Shown here piece by piece: positions 36,537-45,556 of a stretch of 64,000 nt of DNA. The notes under the pieces are model-generated. The model did not search any database. It was not told where the DNA came from and saw nothing but the letters and a program-made list of their open reading frames with translations. Source of the DNA: Rs1 sp029027825 (lineage in GTDB: Bacteria; Pseudomonadota; Gammaproteobacteria; Pseudomonadales; Balneatricaceae). The position numbers were made by a program, and so were the translations under genes. Every line of letters starts with the position of its first letter. Within the stretch, counting starts at the first letter, position 1. The stretch spans positions 4,216,001-4,280,000 of the forward strand of contig CP093399.1 in NCBI GenBank assembly GCA_029027825.1. The letters run 5' to 3'.

Positions 36537-37151
36537 ATGGCGCAACTATATTTTTATTACTCGGCAATGAATGCTGGTAAATCCACCTCTTTATTACAAT
36601 CAGCGCACAACTATACAGAACAGGGGATGGCGGTGTTGCTGTACACGGCAGCCATCGATGGGAGAGTTGAGAAAGGGGTAATAGCGTCACGCATTGGTCT
36701 AAAAAGTAAGGCCAGTATGTTCGATGCCAGTACTGAGTTGTTCTCGAAAATTGCCGAACAAATTACCGCGCGTCGGCAAAACGCTAGTGAGCATGCTATC
36801 CAGCAGATTAGCTGTGTGTTTGTCGACGAAGCGCAATTCTTATCTAGAGAGCAAGTCGATCAACTTGCCAAAGTGGTTGATTGCCTGAATATTCCGGTAC
36901 TCTGCTACGGTATTCGCTCGGATTTTCAGGGGGAGCTATTTCCCGGCAGTCAAAGGTTACTGACCATCGCCGATAAGTTAACTGAGCTGAAAGCCGTTTG
37001 TCACTGTGGTCGCAAAGCGACGATGGTGGTAAGGCGCGATGCTAGTGCTAATATTATAAAAGCTGGCGAGCAAGTGGTTATAGGGGGTAATGACAGCTAT
37101 GAATCCATGTGCCGCAAGCATTTTCTGACCGCTGTTGCAGTATATAGCTGA
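36537..37151 (+). CDS. tdk: Thymidine kinase
   Basis: Type II thymidine kinase phosphorylates thymidine to dTMP in the salvage pathway. From the ATG at 36537 (TAAGG 5 bases upstream) it has 204 residues, the normal size. The P-loop is YSAMNAGKSTSLL, the Walker B region is VDEAQF, and the zinc-binding Cys residues occur in CHCGRKA and MCRKH. An in-frame start at 36447 would add 30 unrelated residues and is rejected. Confidence 0.95.
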   Translation: MAQLYFYYSAMNAGKSTSLLQSAHNYTEQGMAVLLYTAAIDGRVEKGVIASRIGLKSKASMFDASTELFSKIAEQITARRQNASEHAIQQISCVFVDEAQFLSREQVDQLAKVVDCLNIPVLCYGIRSDFQGELFPGSQRLLTIADKLTELKAVCHCGRKATMVVRRDASANIIKAGEQVVIGGNDSYESMCRKHFLTAVAVYS

Positions 37152-37360
37152 ATGTATTTTGGCTAGCTTCTCTGCGAATCACTAAGAGCTTATCTCCGCG
37201 ACAGAGAGCGAAGAGAAATTGCTGCTCTGCGTTAATGGCTTTCGTCAGGCCAGTAGTATGTCTGTAGTCACAAATTTCTCTGCACGGCAGGGGTGTGTGG
37301 CTTGTTTGGAGTATCCTTAGATAGCGCTACATTGAGTAAGTAACGCTATCTAAAATAGTA

Positions 37361-38938
37361 CTACTTAATACTGTCCATTAACTGCTGCCCCACATCCGCA
37401 TGATGACCAATTCTAACGAACGACCTGGCGTCTTCTTCCGGTCCCCAAGCGATTACTCCCACGGGAGTGCTAGTATGAGTGCCTGTGCCCCAAACAACAT
37501 TTTGCTGCTGGGCTAGTTCACGACCCATTAAATCGAGCTGCATTTCATCTTGGTAGACGTAAAAGGCTTGGAAGTCATTAATCTTCGGTAGCGTTTTATA
37601 CTTCATATACTTGTTGTTAGCATCGTAAAAAGGGTTTTCAGTGGTTGCTAAAATATTTTCAGCTTGTGCCTCCGTGATTGGGAATTCATTATTGGCACTG
37701 ATTATTTTAGCTAAGTTTGCCGCGGTTTGTTCTGCTGTAGCCAATGCTTGATATTCAGCGCGCATGTCACCATAGCTTTTCTTTTGTGCATAAATACTAT
37801 CCAGTAGTGACTTGCTGCCAAAATTGAAATTAGGTTTATAGTCTTGCGTTGCAAAGCCAGAGCCTGGAAGCTGGGTCGCTTTCGGCAAGTTGGCCGCAGA
37901 GTAGCTAAAACCAAATGATCCTGTTTCATGATCGGCTGTAATTACCACCAAAGTATCGTCGCGGTCTTTAACCCACTGATAAACGTAGTTGATCGCCTGG
38001 TCAAATTTCAACATTTCGTGGAGCATAGTAGCGGTATCATTATTGTGCCCAGCCCAGTCAATTTGTCCGCCTTCAATCATTAAGAAAAAGCCATCGGGAT
38101 CTTGGCTTAAAATATCCAGGGCTTTTTTGGTCATCTCTTGCAGTGTCGGCTGTATCCTGTTGCTATCTTTTAGCAATTTGCTGTGTTTAATGCCGTCATT
38201 CATACCTGAGTAAGCGAATAACCCCAGTACCTTGCCATCGTTGTTGGTGCTGTCAAGCTGGTCTTTGGTGAAGGCCAATTGATAGCCGGCGGTCTTGGCG
38301 ATAGTCAGTAAATTTTTACTGTCTTTACGTTTAGATTTTAAGCGCAAGCTCGGGCCGGTCATGGCTCGCAATTTTTTGTAGCTAGCGCCTTTGTCATTCA
38401 CTTGCTGTGGAATCCAATGTCTTAGTCCACCAGAGAGCATTACATCGGCCCCTGTTGATAGCATTTCTACGGCGATTTCATTCTCCAGTGATCTGTGCGG
38501 TTGGTGGGCGGCAAATGCTGCTGGGGTGGCGTGGGTTAAGCGAGTATCTGAGACTAAGCCAGTAGCTTTGCCTAGACGCTTGGCTTTTTCAAGTAAGGTT
38601 TCTTGAGGGTTCCCCTGTGCGTCTAAACCTATCACTTCAGCGGGAGCAAGTTTTCCTATCGCTAATTGAGTGGCTGAACATGCCGAATCGACGACAATAG
38701 CATCACTGGGGTTGGTCATAGACATTCCCATGTAACCGCTAGCTGAAAACTTGCTTAGTGCCGTAGGCGTACCTGCATAAATAGAATTGGGTGCTTCACG
38801 GGCGTACAGTTCTAGTAGCCCAACTTGTTGAGGCCCCATGCCATCGCCGATCATTAAAATGATATTTTTCACTGCCGCTTGTGCGGGCGTAGCTGCGATG
38901 CAAGCGCTGAGGGATAGCGCCAAAAGAGTTCTTTTCAT
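37361..38938 (-). CDS. Secreted alkaline phosphatase (PhoA-type)
   Basis: A 525-residue periplasmic or exported phosphomonoesterase of PF00245. The Sec signal is TLLALSLSACIAATPAQAA. The metal and active-site motifs are LMIGDGMG, VVDSACSAT (nucleophile Ser), TADHETGSF and GTGTHTSTPV. I prefer the second ATG (38938), 8 bases after AAGGA; the first ATG is too close to it. It would supply phosphate from organic esters, which fits the nearby pst and pho genes, but I found no clear Pho box upstream. Confidence 0.93.
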   Translation of the reverse strand: MKRTLLALSLSACIAATPAQAAVKNIILMIGDGMGPQQVGLLELYAREAPNSIYAGTPTALSKFSASGYMGMSMTNPSDAIVVDSACSATQLAIGKLAPAEVIGLDAQGNPQETLLEKAKRLGKATGLVSDTRLTHATPAAFAAHQPHRSLENEIAVEMLSTGADVMLSGGLRHWIPQQVNDKGASYKKLRAMTGPSLRLKSKRKDSKNLLTIAKTAGYQLAFTKDQLDSTNNDGKVLGLFAYSGMNDGIKHSKLLKDSNRIQPTLQEMTKKALDILSQDPDGFFLMIEGGQIDWAGHNNDTATMLHEMLKFDQAINYVYQWVKDRDDTLVVITADHETGSFGFSYSAANLPKATQLPGSGFATQDYKPNFNFGSKSLLDSIYAQKKSYGDMRAEYQALATAEQTAANLAKIISANNEFPITEAQAENILATTENPFYDANNKYMKYKTLPKINDFQAFYVYQDEMQLDLMGRELAQQQNVVWGTGTHTSTPVGVIAWGPEEDARSFVRIGHHADVGQQLMDSIK

Positions 38939-39098
38939 TACCATATTCCTTATGATTAAATGTCTAAAACTGTGTTATAGGTTTAAGTGGTGTACTTTCT
39001 CGTCTGTTTAACATGCTAATCAATAAAATGCCTTAATAGTCTGATACTCACAATCATGATTAGCGATGGTGAATATATAGTATTAAGCAAAGTAATCA

Positions 39099-39293
39099 TT
39101 AGTGCCAAATCTCTGCTAGATACTTGTTTAGCTGTTTTGATTCGTGGTGTTTTTCAATCCCTCTGCGGGCGGCAAACATCAGTCGGCAGCGTTTTTTTTG
39201 GTCGCTAATCTTGAGTTGATCTTGAAAGCCGATAATGGCATTGAATACATCAATTTCAATACTGTCGTGCGCGATTTTCTGGTTGGTCAACAT
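39099..39293 (-). CDS. PA3496-like small protein, copy 1
   Basis: A 64-residue charged protein whose C-terminal half (AARRGIEKHHESKQLNKYL) resembles the PA3496 family of putative envelope-integrity proteins. GGAG lies 8 bases upstream of its ATG. A paralog follows on the same strand at 39571-39768. No catalytic motif; function not established. Confidence 0.65.
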   Translation of the reverse strand: MLTNQKIAHDSIEIDVFNAIIGFQDQLKISDQKKRCRLMFAARRGIEKHHESKQLNKYLAEIWH

Positions 39294-39570
39294 CGCTTAA
39301 TCTCCATCGTCATTTTAAGTCGAATCGGTGAGAGTCTAGGATCTTAGCTGCAATAGCAGGCTATTGCATGACGGATATTAAAAGCGGAATATGACGCAGA
39401 GATGACAACTAAATGACCCTTCGATTGCATTTAATCACCAGTGGATGGCAGGCTGGTTGCCTGCAACTATGCAATTGAGGGTTAAAGTTAAGTTAATACA
39501 GTAGGTTGTGAAGTTTGAAATGACTGAGGGCTGAAAGAGCTCAGCCCAGTGTTGGCGATAACATTATAAA

Positions 39571-39768
39571 TCAATCAATCAACCAATCGTTATTCAGGGT
39601 GTCAGTTAATTGTTTTTGCTCGTTATGTTTTTCGATTGCGCGCCGCGCCTCTAAAATTCGTCGCGAATGTTGCTGTTTGCTCTCGTTTTGCAAGTTTTCC
39701 TGGTAGCCAATGATCGTATCGATTAACAGGGGATCTAGCTTAGTAGAATGACTGTTTTTGTCTAGCAT
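39571..39768 (-). CDS. PA3496-like small protein, copy 2
   Basis: A 65-residue paralog of the gene at 39099-39293, sharing the pattern xARRxIEKHxExKQL (here EARRAIEKHNEQKQL) and the upstream IIGYQ/IIGFQ block. I take the ATG at 39768 because CAGGAG is 8 bases upstream; the in-frame GTG three codons earlier overlaps that ribosome-binding site. The two copies probably arose by tandem duplication. Confidence 0.65.
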   Translation of the reverse strand: MLDKNSHSTKLDPLLIDTIIGYQENLQNESKQQHSRRILEARRAIEKHNEQKQLTDTLNNDWLID

Positions 39769-40016
39769 CAGATGCACTCCTGAAAAATAATAAAACAGAA
39801 AAACTCCTATTTAAAAGTTAGAAATTTTCCTATTGAACTATGTCTAGTGTGCATTAATAGTTGTTCAAGTCGTGCAAAAAGTCAAATTTGCTGAATATGT
39901 AGCCAATTGGCGACGAATTGTTTTTCATCCAGAAACGAAGTCGTAGCGAGGGGGTTGTTCAGTAGACGTTTGTTGCTAGATGGGGGTTAATGATGCTGTG
40001 AGGCCTTAAAGCGCCA

Positions 40017-40913
40017 TTATTTAGGTGCTACTACTTTAGGTACAAATCTGCGTTTATCGTTTTGTCGCAAATTACGTAAACTACGTTTGATAGTTTTCAA
40101 ATGCTCTATTACTTTAGGCCCAAGTTTCATCGCCACACCTACCGCCAATACATCCATCACCACTAAATGTAAGACCCGCGATGACATCAGTGTATTGAGG
40201 TCTTTGTCCTCTTCTAAATCTATAGGTATAGCAATACTAGCGAGATCGGCTAAAGGGGTGTTCGATGGACACAAAGTGAGTACCGTCGCCCCGGTCTCAC
40301 GAACTAATTTACAAGTGTGCAACATGTCTTTGGTGCGGCCGGTTTGCGAGATGGCCACCACCACGTCTTGTTCGTTCATGGTGACTGCGGAGATTATTTG
40401 CATATGCGGATCTGAATGAGCGGCGGCAGAAATTTGTAGCCGGTGAAACTTGTGTTGCGCATCACTGCAAACTGCAGCAGATGCGCCAAAGCCATAAAAT
40501 TCAATGCGTCGCGCACTCGCCAGTGCTTCAATCGCGCTTTCAATATTAGCCGGTTCTAAGTGGTCTCGAATGTGAATCAAATTACCAATCATCGAATCAA
40601 AAATTTTCTTTTGAAAATCTTTAACACTGTCATCGCTGTCCAAGGTGAACTGTTCAAAATTTGGGTTGCTGGCTAAATCTTGCGCCAGTGTCATTTTGAA
40701 GTCTTGGAAGCCCTCGTACTGGAGGGCTCGACAGAAACGTACCACAGTAGGCTCACTGACATTGGCTTTAGCAGCCAGATCAATGATGCGCATATGAATG
40801 ACATCTTCCGCGTGCTCTAAAACAAAGTCAGCGACCTTTTGTTCTGACTTCCGCAGCTGCTTACGTGCGCTAGTGATGGACTTTAATAAGTTGCTCGTAT
40901 TCAAGGTATTCAC
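40017..40913 (-). CDS. hexR: MurR/RpiR-family regulator, HexR-like
   Basis: A 298-residue regulator with an N-terminal helix-turn-helix (DLAAKANVSEPTVVRFCRAL, then GFQDFKMTLAQ) and a C-terminal SIS sugar-phosphate domain (RRIEFYGFGASAAVCSDAQH, AISQTGRTKDML). HexR controls central carbon metabolism genes such as zwf and edd in response to KDPG in pseudomonads and Shewanella. Here no glycolytic genes are next to it. The GTG start at 40913 is the first in frame; the ribosome-binding site is weak. Confidence 0.85.
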   Translation of the reverse strand: MNTLNTSNLLKSITSARKQLRKSEQKVADFVLEHAEDVIHMRIIDLAAKANVSEPTVVRFCRALQYEGFQDFKMTLAQDLASNPNFEQFTLDSDDSVKDFQKKIFDSMIGNLIHIRDHLEPANIESAIEALASARRIEFYGFGASAAVCSDAQHKFHRLQISAAAHSDPHMQIISAVTMNEQDVVVAISQTGRTKDMLHTCKLVRETGATVLTLCPSNTPLADLASIAIPIDLEEDKDLNTLMSSRVLHLVVMDVLAVGVAMKLGPKVIEHLKTIKRSLRNLRQNDKRRFVPKVVAPK

Positions 40914-41151
40914 TTTAAAGTTATTATTTTATGAGATGATTCTATATTGTAAACAGTATAGATCCTATGATTAAGTTTATAGCTCTGCTCAAAAGGTCAA
41001 AGTTGTACCTCGCCTCAGCTTAAGCAACTGCTGAAAAAAGGCTTATTAGGCTGCAATCATAGGAAAAAACTTTACAATACGCTATACGACAATCCTACGA
41101 TGTTGTCGGGCGCATCAACAGTAATCGTTTTTTTAAATCTTGGAATATTAC

Positions 41152-41754
41152 ATGAATGAAGCACTATTGTTAGAGCAGCAGTTACAGGAATTCGACCAGC
41201 CTAAATTGATTGCCTATTGCACCGCAGTCGCACAGCGACAATTTCCAAATTTTGCACTGTTTAGCGCGATTGTTGAATTTGGCGATGCGAAAAAAATGGC
41301 TAACTTGTTGGACGGTCTGTGGCAATCATTAGCGCCCGGTGGTGCTCAGATGAATTTTGCATTGCAGTTGACTAAGGTCGAAGACAATATGCCGGATTTA
41401 GAAAAATTTGATATGTATGGTGCCGCTCCAGCCCTAGATGCGATCACTTGTTTACATGCAGCAGTGTCATGCGCTATTCAAGCGGAATACGAAGAGGCTG
41501 TCACCATCGGTTTAGTCTCAAGAGAGACAGTGGCTAGCTTTGTTGAAATGTCCGAAGGTGACGATCAAATGTCAGACGCTGAAATTATGCGCTTAATTAG
41601 TAGTCATCAGCTGATGGAGCAGGAAGATGATTTTCAAGCAGCGGTGATTGAACAGCTGCAAAACGCGAAATCAGTCAACCAAGAACTGCTCGTTTCTCTT
41701 AAAGAGTTGGCCAATAATCAAGGCGTTAGTAATATTGGCATCAGCATTGATTAA
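41152..41754 (+). CDS. YjaG-family (DUF416) protein
   Basis: A 200-residue soluble protein of the DUF416/YjaG type, known in many gammaproteobacteria but with no settled function. Recognisable stretches are FDQPKLIAYCTAVAQRQFPN at the N-terminus and YGAAPALDAITCLHAAVSCA in the middle. ATG 41152 is chosen over the in-frame TTG at 41140 because it starts the conserved region. Three genes follow on the same strand. Confidence 0.85.
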   Translation: MNEALLLEQQLQEFDQPKLIAYCTAVAQRQFPNFALFSAIVEFGDAKKMANLLDGLWQSLAPGGAQMNFALQLTKVEDNMPDLEKFDMYGAAPALDAITCLHAAVSCAIQAEYEEAVTIGLVSRETVASFVEMSEGDDQMSDAEIMRLISSHQLMEQEDDFQAAVIEQLQNAKSVNQELLVSLKELANNQGVSNIGISID

Positions 41755-41771
41755 TAACTGGCGGACTTAAT

Positions 41772-42032
41772 ATGATTAAAATTGGTTTGCTTTTGTTGAT
41801 AGCCCCCTGCCTATTGCTGATGGGTCTATACTTACCAGAACAGTCCAATGCGGCAGATTGTATCGCTGTAAATGGCTCTTTTGACTATGTACAACAAGTA
41901 TGTGATATGCAAAACACCCATTCCAGCTCTACTTTTATGGCTCGTAATACCGCGTTGGTTAATTCGGCAATGTTACTCGCTTTGCTCGGCTTCATTGTCT
42001 GTGTAATGGGGCTGTATCGCCCGGCCAAATAA
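41772..42032 (+). CDS. Small membrane protein, unknown
   Basis: An 86-residue protein with a hydrophobic N-terminal helix (GLLLLIAPCLLLMGLYL) and a second helix near the C-terminus (SAMLLALLGFIVCVMGLY), separated by a loop with two Cys (ADCIAVN, QQVCDMQ) that could be periplasmic and disulfide-bonded. No family is recognised. It lies 17 bases after the YjaG-like gene and on the same strand, suggesting co-transcription. Confidence 0.6.
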   Translation: MIKIGLLLLIAPCLLLMGLYLPEQSNAADCIAVNGSFDYVQQVCDMQNTHSSSTFMARNTALVNSAMLLALLGFIVCVMGLYRPAK

Positions 42033-42084
42033 TGTACCTGCCAGTCTAATATGATCTCGTTTAGTATAGGAAAAATAGAACCTA

Positions 42085-42510
42085 ATGCTTAAAAAAATTC
42101 TGTGGTTAGTGGTGCTGATTTCGAGCATTGCTATTATTGCGTTTTGGTTAAATAAAGAACAGTGGCTAGAAGATTTCAATCAACAGAGGCAACAGCAGAC
42201 AGCTTTGTTTGTGCAAAAAGGGACAGAGTTTTCCTCGACTGCCAATCAGCGGCAATGCTTAACGCAAAGCTTTAAACAGCTGGGGATGTGTTTTGCTTTT
42301 GACTGTACTTTAGACCAGGGAGTTTTCTTGAAATCATGCTTTGCGAGTGCTGAGCCGAGTGTCGGTTTTTGTGCCGGGGTGCCGGTCTATCAAGAAAAAC
42401 TGACTAAAGATGATAAGGCTTGGTTAAAAGACGGCTGTTGGAATAAAAATTTGAATGGAGAAGGGTGTCGATTTTTATTGAAACAAAAAATTTACTTTTG
42501 CAGTCAGTAA
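42085..42510 (+). CDS. Membrane-anchored Cys-rich protein, unknown
   Basis: A 141-residue protein with one N-terminal hydrophobic helix (residues 5-21) followed by a soluble, probably periplasmic domain containing eight cysteines (for example CLTQSFKQLGMCFAFDC, then GCWNKN and GCRFLL). The even Cys pattern suggests disulfides. No family recognised. It sits 52 bases after another small membrane protein and upstream of cysZ. Confidence 0.6.
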   Translation: MLKKILWLVVLISSIAIIAFWLNKEQWLEDFNQQRQQQTALFVQKGTEFSSTANQRQCLTQSFKQLGMCFAFDCTLDQGVFLKSCFASAEPSVGFCAGVPVYQEKLTKDDKAWLKDGCWNKNLNGEGCRFLLKQKIYFCSQ

Positions 42511-42562
42511 CCACTCAATAAGCCCTTAGAACTACTATCCGAATTAATCATGAGAGAAAAAG

Positions 42563-43288
42563 ATGCTAGGTAATCCTGTACAAGGTGGACGCTATATTTT
42601 ACGTGGCGTGCATTTACTATCTGAAAAAAAATTACGCGCGTTTGTTATCATTCCTTTAATCATTAACATAGTGTTGTTTTCCGCCGCTTTGTTTGTAATG
42701 TTTAATCAGCTGCCAACTTGGATCGCAAGTTGGCTAAGCTTTCTGCCCGGTTTTTTGTCCTTCTTAGAATTTATTTTCTATCCACTGTTTGCCATTACTG
42801 CTGTGCTGGTGATTTATTATGGTTTTAACATAGTCGCCAATATCATCGCGGCGCCTTTCAACGGCCTGTTGTCGGAGAGGGTCGAACAAATGCAAACCGG
42901 CAAAGCGCTGCCTGACGAAAGTTTTAAAGAGTTACTGAATATAGTCCCAAGATCGATCGCTCGCGAGTTTGCAAAATTAGCTTACTACCTTCCTCGGCTG
43001 ATCCTGCTGCTGATCTTAAGTTTTATTCCCGGGCTGAACTTGTTTGCTCCGATTTTTTGGTTTTTGTTTGGGGCGTGGATGATGGCTATCCAATATTGCG
43101 ATTATCCGATGGATAATCACAAAGTCTCGTTTAAAGAAATGTTGCGGCTGCTGAAAAAACAGCGCTTAACCAGCTTAGGCTTCGGTGGGCTTGTGCAGTT
43201 GGCCATGATGGTGCCTATTTTGAACTTTATAATGATGCCAGTTGCGGTGATCGGTGCGACCTTGTATTGGATTGAAGAACACCAGTAA
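42563..43288 (+). CDS. cysZ: CysZ-type sulfate permease
   Basis: A 241-residue inner-membrane protein of the CysZ family, which mediates sulfate uptake for cysteine synthesis. The signatures are GGRYILRGVHLLSEKKLRAF at the start and GAWMMAIQYCDYPMDNHKVS in the last third, with four to six hydrophobic stretches. AGAGAAAAAG precedes the ATG. It is the last plus-strand gene before phoR, with which it converges. Confidence 0.9.
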   Translation: MLGNPVQGGRYILRGVHLLSEKKLRAFVIIPLIINIVLFSAALFVMFNQLPTWIASWLSFLPGFLSFLEFIFYPLFAITAVLVIYYGFNIVANIIAAPFNGLLSERVEQMQTGKALPDESFKELLNIVPRSIAREFAKLAYYLPRLILLLILSFIPGLNLFAPIFWFLFGAWMMAIQYCDYPMDNHKVSFKEMLRLLKKQRLTSLGFGGLVQLAMMVPILNFIMMPVAVIGATLYWIEEHQ

Positions 43289-43324
43289 TGAGTTACTAGT
43301 CAGAAATTTAGCATAGTTGCCAAG

Positions 43325-44617
43325 CTACAACTCTACTAAGGTATCTAATGGGAAGTAGCAGCTAAAGCAGCTGCCTTTACCTAAAGTGCTGACTATTTCT
43401 AAATACCCTTGGTGCCTATGCAAGACGTTTTTAACGATCGCCAGGCCCAGTCCTGAACCGCCAGTATTGGCCGATCGGTCATCGTCTACTCGGTAAAAAC
43501 GCTCGGTAATTCTATCTAAGTTGATCTAGTTAATCCCCAGTACATTATCGGTGACGCTAAAGCAGCCACCTTTAGCGTCACAACTCCAGCTGATCTGAAT
43601 ATCACCCCCGGTTGGCGTATAGCGAAGTGCATTGTAGATGAGGTTGGAAAAGGCACTATGCAGTTCTTTCTCCCTACCGATTAGACCAATATTATCCGCT
43701 AAATTAACACTGATAAAATGTTTCTTACCCTGGGCGGCTTGCTCTGTCGATTCTAAGATGGAGAGAATAATCCCGGGGGCGTCGACGGGTTCCTCATCAA
43801 CCACGACTTCAGTCGAGTCTAGTTTTGACAAGAGTAGTAAATCTTCGACTAAGCTTTGCATCCTATCTGACTGTTGCTGCATTTGACTCATGGCACGATA
43901 GAGTGGATCCGGTAAGTTTCCCTGGTCTAAAAAGGTTTCTAAATAGCCTCTGATCACCGTGAGGGGGGTGCGTAATTCGTGGGAGGCGTTGGCGACAAAG
44001 TCTTGGCGGGTTTGCTCTAATCTGATTAGGTCTGTGATGTCGCGGGCCACCAGTAATTTTTCAGAGTCGCCGAATTCCGTAATCAAATACTGCAATTCAA
44101 TAGCGCTGTTGTGTGGGCTGGTTTGTAATAGCGGCTCAGCAAAAATTCCGCGCTGGAAATAGCGAATAAAATGCGGGTCGCGCATGATATTAAAGAGTGG
44201 CTTGCCTGTATCTGAACGGTCTTTTAAGCCCAGTAAATGCTGTGCAGCTAAATTCCACCAGAGCATGTTGTTGTGCTTATCGACGATCACCACCGCATCT
44301 TTGAGCGCCGCTGAAAACTGTTGGAAGCGGTTGATGGTCGTCTGTAAATTTTGCTCGTGTTTGCGGCGAGCTCTGCGGATACGATACAAGCTATCAAATA
44401 CTTCGCCCCACTCGCCAGAGGCGTCGGGAGGATCCGTTTTTAGCTCTTGTGCAAGCCAATTTTTTAATCTGCGCAACTGGTGAAGTTGTAGTGTTGACCA
44501 GACAAAAAGCGCGGCGACTAAGCTCCATGCTATTAAATCTAAAAACCAGCCAAAGATTAGCGCCGCTGCGATCACCAGCACATATTTAGTTAAAGATAGT
44601 TGTGAAGGTTTTAGCAA
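43325..44617 (-). pseudogene. phoR: Phosphate sensor kinase PhoR, interrupted by in-frame TAG
   Basis: PhoR is the membrane histidine kinase that phosphorylates PhoB under phosphate limitation. Read through, the frame has 430 codons, almost exactly E. coli length. Two N-terminal helices, a PAS-like region, the H-box (ASHELRTPL, His213) and the N-box (FSNLIYNALRYTPTGG) are fine. Codon 364 is TAG (43526-43528), and the expected F-box (RITERFYRVDDD) and G2 box (GGSGLGLAIV) follow in the same frame. The G1 box reads DNVLGI instead of DNGxGI, a second independent lesion. The truncated product lacks the ATP lid, so it should not be a normal kinase. TTG start, AGGA 6 bases upstream. Confidence 0.85.
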
Positions 44618-44703
44618 AGTTGATCCTATTATTTCTGCTGCGAGGCGCTGTTAATTACCGCTAGTAGTGCTTACGGCTAACTACTTACAACACGCTGCAG
44701 ACG

Positions 44704-45399
44704 CTACTGGGTTTGGGTGGAGAAACGGTAGCCAGTCCCCCGTACCGTTTGTACCAAGTACTGGTGCCGTTTGCCCAGTGCTTTGCGCAGCCTTCTTATG
44801 TGTACATCGACGGTGCGCTCTTCAACATATACATTACCTCCCCACACCATGTCTAACAATTGGGTGCGAGAGTAAGCTCGGTCTTGATGGGTCATAAAAA
44901 ATTGTAACAAGCGGTATTCAGTGGGGCCTAAATCTAATACATGGCCATCTGCACTGGCCCTGTGGGATATTGGATCGAGGATTAAACTATCGACTTCAAC
45001 CGCGTTGTCAACGCCTTTGGGTGTCACTCTACGCAGCACTGACTTCAGGCGTGCCACTAACTCGCGGGGCGAGAATGGCTTGGTAATGTAATCATCAATT
45101 CCCGCTTCTAAGCCATGTACTTTATGATCTTCATCATCTCGGGCTGTCAGCATGATAATCGGAATATCTGCAGTTTGTTCACTACTGCGTAAACGTCTGG
45201 CCAGTTCAATACCGCTCATTTTCGGCATCATCCAGTCTAATAACACCATGTCAGGTTTATTATTGATGATTTTTTCAAGTGCTAATTGTGCACTGTCTGC
45301 TTCAATACATTCAAAACCAGCCATTTCTAAAGCGACCGCGATCATCTGTCGTATCGGTGCCTCGTCATCTACAATTAGAATTTGTTTAACAGGTCCCAT
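44704..45399 (-). CDS. phoB: Phosphate regulon response regulator
   Basis: A 231-residue OmpR/PhoB-type regulator. The receiver domain has the acidic pocket (LIVDDE), the phosphoacceptor in VLLDWMMPKMSG, and the Lys in YITKPFSPRELVARL. The C-terminal winged helix includes LLDMVWGGNVYVEERTVDVH and LRKALGK. It activates pst, pho and other phosphate genes by binding Pho boxes, one of which lies upstream of this gene (45481-45498). phoB itself appears intact although phoR is broken. Confidence 0.97.
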   Translation of the reverse strand: MGPVKQILIVDDEAPIRQMIAVALEMAGFECIEADSAQLALEKIINNKPDMVLLDWMMPKMSGIELARRLRSSEQTADIPIIMLTARDDEDHKVHGLEAGIDDYITKPFSPRELVARLKSVLRRVTPKGVDNAVEVDSLILDPISHRASADGHVLDLGPTEYRLLQFFMTHQDRAYSRTQLLDMVWGGNVYVEERTVDVHIRRLRKALGKRHQYLVQTVRGTGYRFSTQTQ

Positions 45400-45480
45400 T
45401 TCAACCTCTTCATTGGTTAGTTGCCCGTATCAGTACAGACGCAGTAAAGTAAATAGTTACTGCTATTACAAATTATAATT

Positions 45481-45498
45481 GTGACAAAATTGTTACAG
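45481..45498 (-). promoter_or_regulatory. Pho box upstream of phoB
   Basis: On the minus strand the sequence reads CTGTAACAATTTTGTCAC: two 7-mers, CTGTAAC and TTGTCAC, with their starts 11 bases apart, as in PhoB direct repeats. It is about 80 bases upstream of phoB, fitting autoregulation. Confidence 0.7.
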
Positions 45499-45556
45499 GA
45501 TAAAATGTTTAGTGATATATCGGTGAGTTTTTGCTGTTATTGGCAGCTGGTCCAGA

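Noticed and set aside
43526..43528. UAG recoding (for example pyrrolysine) as explanation for phoR and hisA-like stops
   Set aside because: A third gene is broken by TAA, and the phoR G1 box is independently damaged; decay is simpler.
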